A DNA stretch of 64,000 nt, taken from the NCBI GenBank assembly GCA_963966185.1, contig CAWZYM010000078.1:385632-449631 (forward strand), in the 5' to 3' direction. The notes under the pieces were generated by a model. It was not told the origin of the DNA. It was given only the letters and a program-made list of their open reading frames with translations, and searched no databases. A program made the position numbers and the translations under genes. Positions 22,365 to 32,670 of this stretch are shown one piece after another. Each line of letters opens with the position of its first letter. Position 1 is the first letter of the stretch. Origin of the DNA: Rhabditoides inermis. Lineage: Eukaryota; Nematoda; Chromadorea; Rhabditida; Rhabditidae.

Positions 22365-22652
22365 TACTGGCTCGAGGAAATACATACGACTACGTGGGAG
22401 CAAAGGAACACCCGGAGCCTCTCCACCGTCTACTATGGTACTCTAATGGATTGGACTGATTATCGATCAAGTATCGATTGAGTATCGATCAAGAATCTTC
22501 GTCCACCACTAACCTCGATTGCTAAACTGTAATCCCCCGGCGTTAGCCTATTAAGATCTTGGCCCTACTGCATGCTTCCATTCATATTGTTGTGATAATG
22601 TCATGTACAGCTATAACGATTCCGGATAAATCTCTGAACTCTGAATGAGATT
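22365..22652 (+). mobile_element. Dispersed repeat with (CTGAACT)n tail, copy 2
   Basis: Matches 12765-13062 with scattered substitutions and a short gap (GTGATAATGTC here, GTGATTGCAATGTC there). It ends CTCTGAACTCTGAA, one tail unit shorter than copy 1. A truncated non-LTR retrotransposon 3' end is the best reading. Confidence 0.6.
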
Positions 22653-23314
22653 GAACAAATAAACAACACAAATTGCAAATTTGAAGTCATGCGTTCAGAG
22701 GGTACACTACCTTTAATCTATGAAATTATCTAGATTGTATAATTGTGCGATGGCGTGAACTGCATATTGTCTATTTTTATTAATTCAATTCACCTTCTGA
22801 TCTCCCCTCTCCAATGCATTACACAAGAGAGCATCGAGAGGAATGAGCGAGAATGTGTTGGGCGCCGGCGAATAAAATTCGATCTAACAAAAGTTTCAGT
22901 AACATTAATACCACAAACACTAAAATGAAACGTACCATGTGCCTTCGTCGAATGGCAAGTGCGATGCGCCCTTTGTGGTCCTGGAACAACTGCCCTTGGT
23001 TCTCTTCCAGCTGCCGCTCCTTGTCCCAAGTCGGCCTGGCCATCAACGCCTTTCCGGTCGCTGTTCTCACAATGTCCACGTCACGCGGAATAGGAACGTC
23101 CATTCTCGATACAACATCGTTGTACTCCTTAACAACAAAAATAATTACAAAATAAAAGCAATCTAACCGCGAACTGATCCTCTTCTATCAGCACAGTGCC
23201 GTCCATTCCGGTAATGGAAGACATTTCTTGATTCAGAGTCGTGGCCGCAGTGGGAAGAGAGGGCCACGCATCGAATTCCGGGCCAGTGAGAGCCACTATT
23301 CAGTTGTCGTTAGT

Positions 23315-25718
23315 CAAATCAAATCAAATCAAATCAAATACTTTATCCGGAATCGCATTTCATGAACATATACAATAGTGTATGCATGGGTCCTCGGGTG
23401 TTATAATGAGAAGCGCCGGGAGATGATCTGATTCCAAACTGCAGGTTCCTCGGTAGCCAGTCGTTTCCATTCCTTTCGTGCCCGTGTCTTCGTGAGATCT
23501 GGTAGCTCCGCTATGAAGTCGTCTTCCCATTCCTTATACGGCGATCCAATTCGACCAGGTCCTTTTGGTCTCCAAAGAATGACTTTCTTGCTCCAGCGGT
23601 CATCGGTGGCTGTCAGCATTTTCCTAGCGAACTTGAATTTCCTTTCCCTGGCTTCTTGTACAACGTCCCGTAGTCGCGTCTGCCTCCTAATCACATTGGA
23701 AGGGATTTGGTCGAGAAGCGAAATTCCGAGCATTTGTCGCTCCATTTTCCTTTGAACTGTCCGTAGTCGTATGAGGTCCTCCTTTCTCATTCCCCAGCTT
23801 TCGCATCCATAAGTTAGACACGGCAGCACTCCTTGTCGGAAACTTTCCTCTTGAGGTTCATTGGAGCACGGAGCAGTCGTAGGAAGTGTGCGTGTCGGTG
23901 GAAAGCCGCCCATCCAGATTGTATCCTTCGAGTCAGTTCGTCCTCCCGCTCATCCTTGTCGCAGCTCAGCACTTGTCCCAGATACACAAATTCTTGCACA
24001 TAGCCGATTGGTTCCTTCTCCAACTTGATCGGTGGCCTCGCCCGAGACGTCGTTATAACCACAGTCTTCTTTCGGTTGATTGCCAATCCAAACTCCTTGC
24101 TCGTCTTCGCCACTTCTTTCAGCATCTTCTCAGCTCCTTCAGCCGTCGTCGCGAACAGTGCCACATCATCGGCGTAAGCCAAATGGGTTAGTCTCTTCCC
24201 GTCGATGTTGATACCAGCTCCTCCAAACTCGAAGGAGACTTTCTTGTATACTTCAGCTAGCACAGCATTGAAGATGTACGGTGAACAGGGACAGCCTTGG
24301 CGCGCTCCTTTGCTTACTTCTATTTCTGCTTTCTCCTTTCGCACCGCAATTCTTGTCTTTCCAGCACGATAAACAGCTTGCATGACTCGGACATATGCAG
24401 CATTCACTCCGTGTCTCTCCAGCGCGGCCCACGCGTCCTCGAATTCGATAGAGTCGTAGGCTTTGCTATAGTCGATGAAGACTATGTAGAGGTTCTTCTT
24501 GTAGCGGTATGACTTATAAATCAATTCGCGTGTCGTCAGGATATGGTCTGCACATGCGAATCCGCTCCTGAATCCGGCTTGCTCCACAGGTTGGTGTTCC
24601 TCGAGGGTGAGTTGCGTCCGCGAGAGAATGGAGCGCATCATCAGCTTGAGGATCGTACTGGAAACGGTGACTGGACGGTAGTTGGAAATATCGGCCGTGT
24701 CTCCTTTCTTGAAGAGAAGAGCCACGATCGAGTCGGCCATCATGTCCCCGACTTCTCCTTTCTCGACACACGTGTTGAACAGGTTGCACAGCATCGTGAT
24801 AATAGAGGCCGGCGAGTTCAGCAGCATCTCCGTACTAATGAAGTCGGGACCAGAGGCGACCTTCCTCTTCATCCGTTGTAATACTTGTCGGACTTCAGTG
24901 GGCGTGAATGGCGTCGGCAGAGTAGATACAGCAATCGTGGGCGTCGGTGGTCTTGCAGTTCGGAATAAGCCGTTGTAGAACGTCGTAATGATCTCCTTCA
25001 GCTCCGGCAGGTTCGATGTGAACGTGCCGTCGGGTAGTCGCAAACGGCCCAGCACTTGTCTAGTCACTTCGTTCTTCCGCAGCTCCTTCTTCGAGGCAAT
25101 GCCTTTCTGATACAGTCGCAGGTGGTGTTCTTGAAGTTCTTGACGATATCTCGACCTTATCTCCGTGTTGATTTGGGAGAGTCGGGAAAGAGAGTGTGTG
25201 TCCGTCTTCTGTAGCAATGGGCGTCTCTCCTCGAACATGGCCAGCGTCTCGTCAGATATCCTCCGTGGTGCTGGCTCTTCCGTAGTAGACATGCGTTCTG
25301 CCTCCCGTATTCTGTTGCATATGTCGTTGTACATTGTAGTCGTGTCGTCGGTGTGTTGTGGTGGGTGTGCGAGCACGTTTCCCTCCAATCCAAATTTGAA
25401 TATCGACCAGTCACGTACGAAGTTCATTTTCCGTCGCCGAGTGAAGTGGGGCGGTAGGGTTGTCTGTAGGCGTAGTCGAATCAGGCGGTGGTCACTTTTG
25501 AAGGGGAATCGGTCGATCACACTGTAGTTGACCACTCCATGCAAAGAGCGCAACAGGAAGTAGTCTATCTGCGTGCGTGAGCTTCCGGTAGGATGTCTCC
25601 AAGTCCAGCGTCGCACGTTTCGCGTCCGTTGAAAGGTATTCGCGGCTCTCCATGCTCCGGCTTCCATCCAAGCAGCTAGTTCATGTCCTCGCGTATTCCT
25701 AGTTCCGTAACCGTACAA
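23315..25718 (-). mobile_element. RTE-like non-LTR retrotransposon, 5'-truncated, with 71 bp target duplication
   Basis: A 2.4 kb minus-strand element. Its 3' end is a (TCAAA)n tail as read on the plus strand from 23315. Its 5' end is cut inside the endonuclease domain. The flanking satellite piece at 23244-23314 is repeated at 25719-25789 with one mismatch; both copies carry GCATCGAATTCC, whereas ordinary array units read GCATCAAATTCC. That supports a real 71 bp target-site duplication rather than two neighbouring satellite units. Confidence 0.8.
23401..25718 (-). pseudogene. Retrotransposon endonuclease/reverse transcriptase, truncated and frameshifted
   Basis: Starts in the C-terminal part of an apurinic-type endonuclease (WTWRHPTGSSRTQIDYFLL, then FKSDHRLIRL). 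The reverse transcriptase follows: VASGPDFISTEML, LLFKKGDTADISNYRPVTV, QAGFRSGFACADHILTTREL, VFIDYSKAYDSIEF, GARQGCPCSPYIFN, and the catalytic LAYADDVALFA (YADD). The C-terminal TYGCESWGMRK and RPKGPGRIGSPYKEWEDDF match the RTE/Rex-type tail. Between about 23814 and 23913 the frame changes (NLKRKVSDKE to SFRQGVLPCLTYG), so the ORF is broken. The endonuclease N-terminus is missing. It cannot be autonomous, but sequence damage is light, suggesting recent insertion. Confidence 0.85.
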
Positions 25719-25789
25719 GCCGCAGTGGGAAGAGAGGGCCACGCATCGAATTCCGGGCCAGTGAGAGCCACTATTCATTTGTCGTTAGT

Positions 25790-27850
25790 GTTTTCTGAAA
25801 GACAGGTGTCTAATTCATAGGTCAGATTCATTAGAATAGACAATTCTGATTGGAAGGCAGAAAGAATGGCCGGGCCGCATCGGATTCAAAGTCGTGGCCG
25901 CAGTGGGAAGAGAGGGCCACGCATCATATTCCGGATACTGAGAGCCAGTATTCAGTTGTCGTTAGTGTTTTCTGAAAGACAGGTGTCTAATTCATAGGTC
26001 AGATTCATTAGAATAGACAATTCTGATTGGAAGGCAGAAAGAATGGCCGGGCCGCATCGGATTCAGAGTCGTGGCCGCAGTGGGAAGAGAGGGCCACGCA
26101 TCAAATTCCGGGCCAGTGAGAGCCACTATTCAGTTGTCGTTAGTGTTTTCTGAAAGACAGGTGTCTAATTCATAGGTCAGATTCATTAGAATAGACAATT
26201 CTGATTGGAAGGCAGAAAGAATGGCCGGGCCGCATCGGATTCAGAGTCGTGGCCGCAGTGGGAAGAGAGGGCCACGCATCAAATTCCGGGCCAGTGAGAG
26301 CCACTATTCAGTTGTCGTTAGTGTTTTCTGAAAGACAGGTGTCTAATTCATAGGTCAGATTCATTAGAATAGACAATTCTGATTGGAAGGCAGAAAGAAT
26401 GGCCGGGCCGCATCGGATTCAGAGTCGTGGCCGCAGTGGGAAGAGAGGGCCACGCATCAAATTCCGGGCCAGTGAGAGCCACTATTCAGTTGTCGTTAGT
26501 GTTTTCTGAAAGACAGGTGTCTAATTCATAGGTCAGATTCATTAGAATAGACAATTCTGATTGGAAGGCAGAAAGAATGGCCGGGCCGCATCGGATTCAA
26601 AGTCGTGGCCGCAGTGGGAAGAGAGGGCCACGCATCATATTCCGGATACTGAGAGCCAGTATTCAGTTGTCGTTAGTGTTTTCTGAAAGACAGGTGTCTA
26701 ATTCATAGGTCAGATTCATTAGAATAGACAGTTCTGATTGGAAGGCAGAAAGAATGGCCGGGCCGATTCGGATTCAGAGTCGTGGCCGCAGTGGGAAGAG
26801 AGGGCCACGCATCAAATTCCGGGCCAGTGAGAGCCACTATTCAGTTGTCGTTAGTGTTTTCTGAAAGACATGTGTCTAATTCATAGGTCAGATTCATTAG
26901 AATAGACAATTCTGATTGGAAGGCAGAAAGAATGGCCGGGCCGCATCGTATTCAGAGTCGTGGCCGCAGTGGGAAGAGCAAGAGAGGGCCACGCATCAAA
27001 TTCCGGGCCAGTGAGAGCCACTATTCAGTTGTCGTTAGTGTTTTCTGAAAGACAGGTGTCTAATTCATAGGTCAGATTCATTAGAATAGACAATTCTGAT
27101 TGGAAGGCAGAAAGAATGGCCGGGCCGCATCGGATTCAGAGTCGTGGCCGCAGTGGGAAGAGAGGGCCACGCATCAAATTCCGGGCCAGTGAGAGCCACT
27201 ATTCAGTTGTCGTTAGTGTTTTCTGAAAGACAGGTGTCTAATTCATAGGTCAGATTCATTAGAATAGACAATTCTGATTGGAAGGCAGAAAGAATGGCCG
27301 GGCCGCATCGGATTCAGAGTCGTGGCCGCAGTGGGAAGAGAGGGCCACGCATCAAATTCCGGGCCAGTGAGAGCCACTATTCAGTTGTCGTTAGTGTTTT
27401 CTGAAAGACAGGTGTCTAATTCATAGGTCAGATTCATTAGAATAGACAATTCTGATTGGAAGGCAGAAAGAATGGCCGGGCCGCATCGGATTCAAAGTCG
27501 TGGCCGCAGTGGGAAGAGAGGGCCACGCATCATATTCCGGATACTGAGAGCCAGTATTCAGTTGTCGTTAGTGTTTTCTGAAAGACAGGTGTCTAATTCA
27601 TAGGTCAGATTCATTAGAATAGACAATTCTGATTGGAAGGCAGAAAGAATGGCCGGGCCGCATCGGATTCAGAGTCGTGGCCGCAGTGGGAAGAGAGGGC
27701 CACGCATCAAATTCCGGGCCAGTGAGAGCCACTATTCAGTTGTCGTTAGTGTTTTACAGGTGTCTAATTCATAGGTCAGCTTTATTAGAATAGACAATTC
27801 TGATTGGAAGGCAGAACGAATGGCCGGGCCGTATTGGATTCAGAGTCGTG
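25790..27850. repeat. Satellite array, 177-178 bp unit, about 11 copies in two variants
   Basis: Unit starts (GTCGTGGCCGCAGTGGGAAG) fall at 25891, 26068, 26246 and so on to about 27849. The common variant reads CATCAAATTCCGGGCCAGTG. A second variant, CATCATATTCCGGATACTGA, recurs near 25920, 26632 and 27525, that is after about four or five common units. One unit has a 6-base AGAGCA insertion near 26978. Further single units lie at 19150-19313 (inverted) and 23233-23314. Confidence 0.92.
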
Positions 27851-28070
27851 GCCGATGCTTGAAAATGAGCTAGAGTTACGTACACGAACATAATTGTGAA
27901 ATGTAGTAGTTTTCAGGTGTACATGTGTTTAGAATAACAGTTACATCATATTTTTACTTTGAAACAGAAGATAAGACACGTAAATAACAATAACACAATG
28001 TCAGGGCCACAGGGTCACGGGCCGCATTTTACCACTCAAGGGCCACGGCCAGGGCCGCGTTTTTCCGGTC

Positions 28071-29572
28071 TCCAGAATAACAGAATTATCATCAGTCAAA
28101 ACGGAACTTTGTATCTAATTGTAAATGAAAGGAAGCGATCAGGCAAGTTCGCCCTGACGGACACCTCGATCTCAGACTCGAAGTAGAGTCTCCGACTAGT
28201 AGGGATACAATTCACATTTCTGAGCATCATCTGCCAACTGAATTTTGCAGTTCTGAAGTCACACAGCACCGTACACAACTACAAACATTTATTATATAAT
28301 TAACAATTAATCGCGCGCGTTTACTACAATGTAATTGAATAAGAGACGGTACATCCCACGGATACAGTCTAGTCGCCAGCATTAGAAGGCTCAGTAGCGC
28401 ATTTTCTTGACATCTTCCCTGAAATGTTAAGTGTTCAATGCTAGTTTCCTCCCGTTCTCTACTCACCCCTTGGCCTGTGCGGCCTTCCTCTTCTCCAGGA
28501 TCTGGTTGATCTGCCCCAGCTCCCTGTCCACTGCACGCTCCGCCTTCGCAGCGTCGTTCTTACGAGTCTTCCGACCATCTCCCGCCTCAAAGCAATCATC
28601 AACTCTCATTCCCCTTTCTTTCTCCCCCTCACCTTCACTCCAAACTGGAATGCAGCCTTCGGCATGGCTTCTCTCTTTCCCTGGTACTCCGAGTAGTCAC
28701 CCTCGTTTTCGAAGTCCCACTTCTTTCGGTCACCCTTCACTCTGAAATGACGTCACTCACTATCAACCAGAGAGAAAGAGAGGGACATAGAAAAAAAGAG
28801 AATACTTACCCGTCCATCTTCTGGAGGTCCTCCTCCTCGTCCGAATCCCACGCACCTCCCAGTTCCTCCATTCCACCGGGGTAGCACTGAGAACAAGGAA
28901 AGCATATACGAGACTATACTTATTCGACTCACATCATCATATCCCTCCGTCTCCTGTCTCTTCTTCATCTTCTCCTCCAGCCGCTTCTCCTTCTCCTTGG
29001 CCTCCTTCTCCTTCCTCTCCTTGTCCCTCTGCTCCCGCTCCTTGTCCCTCTCCCTGTCGCGATCCCTCCGCTCGTCCCTGTCCCCGTGCCGGTCGTCGTC
29101 CCTATGCCTGTCTCTCCTATCTCGATCATCCCTGTCCCTCTCCCTCCGCGATCCGTCGTTGAAGTAATCGCGTCGCCCGTCGCGCTCCCTATCCCTGTCC
29201 CTGCAATACTCTCTCATCCACGCCACGCCCATCTCCCCTCCACTCACCTGTCGTCGCGGTGTCGTCGGTCGTCCTTCCTGTCCCTGTCCCTGTCTCGGTC
29301 GTCCCTCCTCTCCTCCTTCTTCTTTGCCGGCACATACTCTGTCTCGTTGTCGTAGATGTCGTCTCCGGCCGCCTTGGCCGTCTCCTCCACCTCTGCTTGC
29401 TTCTTTTTCTTCGTCTTGTCAGTGCGCAGATAGGAGAGCACATCCGTCAACTGCTGGATGATCTTCTCGTTCACAGCCACCGACGCGTTCGACTCGGCGC
29501 GCGGACAGTCGTGCAGGGACCTGCACAGCATTTTATTATATGTAAACTGCAGAGTATTACGAAACGGATTGC
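28071..29572. repeat. Segmental duplication of the RED/IK gene 3' part (partner 34147-35648)
   Basis: From CAGAATAACAGAATTA (28072) to CGAAACGGATTG (29572) the sequence matches the intact RED locus including introns and 3' flank. On the left the match begins one or two bases from the end of the 9.1 kb element here, and exactly at the end of a 130 bp inverted-repeat element (34145) in the partner. On the right it abuts the second copy of the Ig/BTB block within about 10 bases. Confidence 0.88.
28391..29520 (-). pseudogene. 3' fragment of a RED/IK (smu-2-like) gene
   Basis: Exons equal to the last part of the intact gene: SLHDCPRAESNASVAVNEKI (right edge 29520), the KKKKQAEVEETAKAAGDDIY exon, the RD/RE/ED-rich exon, WDFENEGDYSEYQGKREAMP and a last exon ending KKMRY (stop 28391-28393). 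The N-terminal half, including METG and the DFRKLL box, is absent: homology stops at 29572 and Ig-gene sequence follows. Small changes from the intact copy (for example an extra His-Arg pair in KDDRRHRDD) are in frame. It has no start or promoter of its own. Confidence 0.8.
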
Positions 29573-29643
29573 ATTTACTGAGAGCGGCTCAGAAACCACC
29601 TGACAGACGCTAACATGTGCGAAGAGTGTGATACCCTGAACAC

Positions 29644-30117
29644 TCACACGAATCTGTCTCTGTGAATCTGCGTTTTCTCGGGCAGCCGACTGCTGCCGTT
29701 GAACCGCCATGTGTAGTGCGAGGACTGAACGAACTTTTCCAAACTAACAGCTCTCTAATTTCAAAACCAGAACGAACGATTGAATTTCAAAACGCGGATT
29801 CACCCAAAACGTCTTAAATTGTTTGGTTAGTAGAGCAAATAATGTGAAGATGTTTTCCGAAATGCCCACCTTGTCTCGATCGAAATTGCCGCAGTGGAAG
29901 TGTCTCTGGCCATGCCTATCCACCGGGAGAGACGTCCAGAGAACGGAACCTTTCTATAGAGAGAACTGTTACTATCGAGAGAGACAGAGAGAGAGAGAAA
30001 GAAAGAGAGAAAGAGAGAGAGGGAGAGGGAGAAATGACAAGTACAACTCGCCTCGACGCGTGTCCATTCCTCGGCAACAGTGAGAGCAGCGACGCATGCA
30101 ATATGTATCCAGCTCAT
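29644..30117 (-). pseudogene. 3'-truncated copy of the single-Ig gene (three of four exons)
   Basis: Signal-peptide exon (MSWIHIACVAALTVAEEW, start near 30117), the HFHCGNFDRDK exon (about 29880-29960) and the YTWRFNGSSRLPEKTQIHRD exon (about 29644-29720) are preserved with intact splice borders. The fourth exon, with the second Ig cysteine and the membrane anchor, is missing because the RED fragment begins at 29572. Any product would lack half the Ig fold. Confidence 0.75.
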
Positions 30118-30442
30118 CGGAAGCACTCGCTTCTTTCTCTCCAATCTGGCCAGTGTTAGCACAGTGTCCCTTCGCATTTCGGAAGCCGCACCCCCTTGAG
30201 ACAACAACAATCTCTCATCCCACACCGCACTCATAATCGGCGCAAAGTCTTCATTGCAACAAATATGCAGCAACAAAATGACCTCTACAACACAACAACA
30301 GACACTGATAAATATTTTTTATTAATTGGCGAGAGAACGAGGTGGAAATAAATCTATACAACTTGCAAAAGTGATTCAAACAATCAATGATGAAAAAACG
30401 AGGAAAACAATAACATACCAATTTATAACACAAAACACGGTT

Positions 30443-32613
30443 TCACCAGTAGGAGCTCTTCTCCACTGTTGCGAAACTCAGCAGCCTGTAAAGGTTAGTC
30501 AATAAGCTAACAAAAATAGGTCACAATGTCTACATTGAAAAACGATCGCAGAATAAACCGCGTCAAGAGACAATTTGTAAGTTATGAAGGATGGACCGTG
30601 GAATAGTAACCAACACATTCTCAACATACCTTCGCGAGAGCTTCTGCAGTGCGATAGGATACGGCTGGCTCTGATCGTCGTATTTCTTCATGATAGCAAG
30701 AAGTTGGGGGATCAGGCGGTAGCGGTTAAGAAGACAGTCTTTCCACTGAAATAAGTTGAATAATGAGAGATAAGCAGAGTTATGCACAAACGATAATATG
30801 ATCGGTAATAACAAAATTGACAATACAGATTGATGTGAACAAAGACTGGTTTCGTGCTACAGCCCGTCGCACCTGACTGTCATTGGAGATGAGCTCCAGA
30901 GTGAGAATGGCAGCGTCTCGGTCTGCCTCGTCCTTCTGAAGAAGAGCCGCCAGGCCCGCCACAACTAACGACCTGCAACTACACGATTCGAAAGTAATGA
31001 AGGCAAAACGCACCTGTGTTTAAATTCCAAGAGATCGGTGTGGGTAAGCTGACCGAAGATGACACAACAGTCACGCGGCACCGAATCACACTGAACAGGT
31101 GATCCATCGAAAATCAAAGAACAGTAAGTAATCAGGAAAGAATCACTAACTCGCCTTGTGAGCAAAGAGCTCCGAAAGAGTGACGAGAGCGTTTTCATCG
31201 AGATGCGCGCCCGCTCCGAGAGTAACAGCATGGCGCAAGGCGAGAGTGATGAGAGAGAGGCGAGAGTGGTTCGAGCGGTTCGTAGCAGACAGCACCACCG
31301 ACAGCACACTTATCGCGTCAGCACACCACACCGTCTTTGCGACGTCTGCAACATTCCTCACACCTGCATTGCCCCCTTATTAGATATATGATCTTAATCC
31401 TAATACATGCATGCCGCACTTTCTATATACCCCGGGCGGAGCCAGTGTGTGACGCGCCGGGTTTGCACTGAGTGAGAATAATTTGACCTGCATCGTCCCC
31501 TTAGAATTACGGTAGGATAATAATTTGACCTGCCTCGTCCCTTTAGAATTACGGTAGGAGAATAACTTGACCTGCATCGTCTTCTTAGAAGTATTGCAGA
31601 AAAATAGTTTGATCAGAGCACTTTAATTTATTAGTTTAACAAATGCACTCACTGTCTCCGTGGGCTCGCATGGCGATAAGAAGTGTATGCTTGAAAAGAG
31701 TGAGTGCGCTGTCGGCAACAGCAGCCGAGGGAGAGCCAACCAGCGAGGACAGAACGTCCGCAGCCGTGAGAAACTGGACCACTGCCACCTGAAACACGCA
31801 GTGTTCGCTTGCGCCGGAAGTCGCCGACCCACCGCCGCGTCGGCCGCCACTCCACACGACGCAGCAACGTCGTAGTGAGCGAAGAAGGCGCAGAGCACAG
31901 ACAGACACGCCTCGTGCAGGGTCACGTCCTGCACATCACACGAAAACGTGAAACAACGCGATATTAATAATACAACCTGAAGACGAGTCATGTTGACGAG
32001 GGCAGTGGGGAGGGCGAGGTGCAGCATGCGACTTCGCTCGTCCTCATTCGCCAGCAGAGAAGCGAGGTAGCGGCAGCACTCCAGCATGCGAGAGATCGAA
32101 GGCGTCTCAGCCAGCACCCCAGCCACCCCGTCCACGTCTAAACAAAGACAGCTGAACAATATCGCATCTAAGAGGTGGCGTCGCTTTTCTCATGCAATTA
32201 TCGTGCCATCGTCACCCTAGAGTGAATAGACGGCTAGAAATAGATCACAATTGACATGAAAGCGCTATCAGGGAAAGGAACTTGACTCACTGCGTGTCCA
32301 ATCAATCGGAAGGTGCATATCAGTCTCATTGAGAAGAGAATCCACCTCCTTATCCTCCGCCCCTTGCGAGTCCGTCCACGCATTCTCCACAGTCTTCACC
32401 TGTACCATCGGAAGCGCTTTTTGCATTTCGACGGAACAGCACATGATACGGAGATCCTTCCGCGACACGCCAGCCAGCCCCTTCCTTAGCGAAGACGAGT
32501 CGCGCGCGAACTGAATCGTACTCCACAAATGCTGGACAACAACGGAGATGAAGATCTCGTCAATCGCGCCGCCCGCGAAAAGTGCCACATATTCCCTCTG
32601 CGGAGAGAGTACT

Positions 32614-32670
<57 letters not shown>

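Larger units (their letters stand above)
21004..23297 (-). pseudogene. Uncharacterised Cys-rich protein gene, damaged, inside the composite element
   Basis: Several minus-strand exons are visible. From the 5' side: VALTGPEFDAWPSLPTAATT (ends near 23169), DVDIVRTATGKALMARPTWD (22937-23130), a Cys-rich stretch CDCAKPWPKG...YDYCSRCQICKSFVFHRCHH (about 22095-22258), GQIAMLIHFHHLNPDDLNE, WLQLNLNDPKHGKWSRFM, and an end with FWRYDGKDDDPVVCVYN then FRVRD. The clustered CxC, CxxC and HRCHH residues suggest zinc binding. The last exon needs a frame change between FIAFLP and FWRYDG, and a palindrome plus retrotransposon tail separate 5' from 3' parts (22283-22652), so it is probably dead. I do not recognise the family. 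Whether it is the element's own gene or a captured host gene is open. Confidence 0.45.
18958..28070. mobile_element. 9.1 kb composite element bounded by ~350 bp inverted arms
   Basis: Left arm 18958 to about 19313 is the reverse complement of the segment ending at 28070. Both arms share GACCGG near the edge, then AAAACGCGGCCCTGGCC, GGTAAAATGCGGCCCGTGAC, TTACGTACACGAACATAATT (or its complement), and one 177 bp satellite unit at the inner end. Between the arms lie a fold-back element, a damaged Cys-rich gene, an RTE-like insertion and the satellite array. No transposase was recognised and no convincing target duplication was seen. It may be a non-autonomous element or an inverted duplication of satellite edges. 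Confidence 0.6.
29582..32176. repeat. Segmental duplication, copy 2 (partner 8908-11493)
   Basis: The left edge AGCGGCTCAGAAACCACC at 29582 equals 8909. The right edge is near 32168-32176, where copy 1 diverges into unrelated DNA. Compared with copy 1 this copy keeps the exon pair at 31653-31928 and has a short three-unit minisatellite. Confidence 0.85.

Noticed and set aside
25790..27850. CRISPR-like direct repeat array
   Set aside because: Units are 177 bp and contiguous without unique spacers, in a eukaryotic intron-rich genome: a satellite, not CRISPR.
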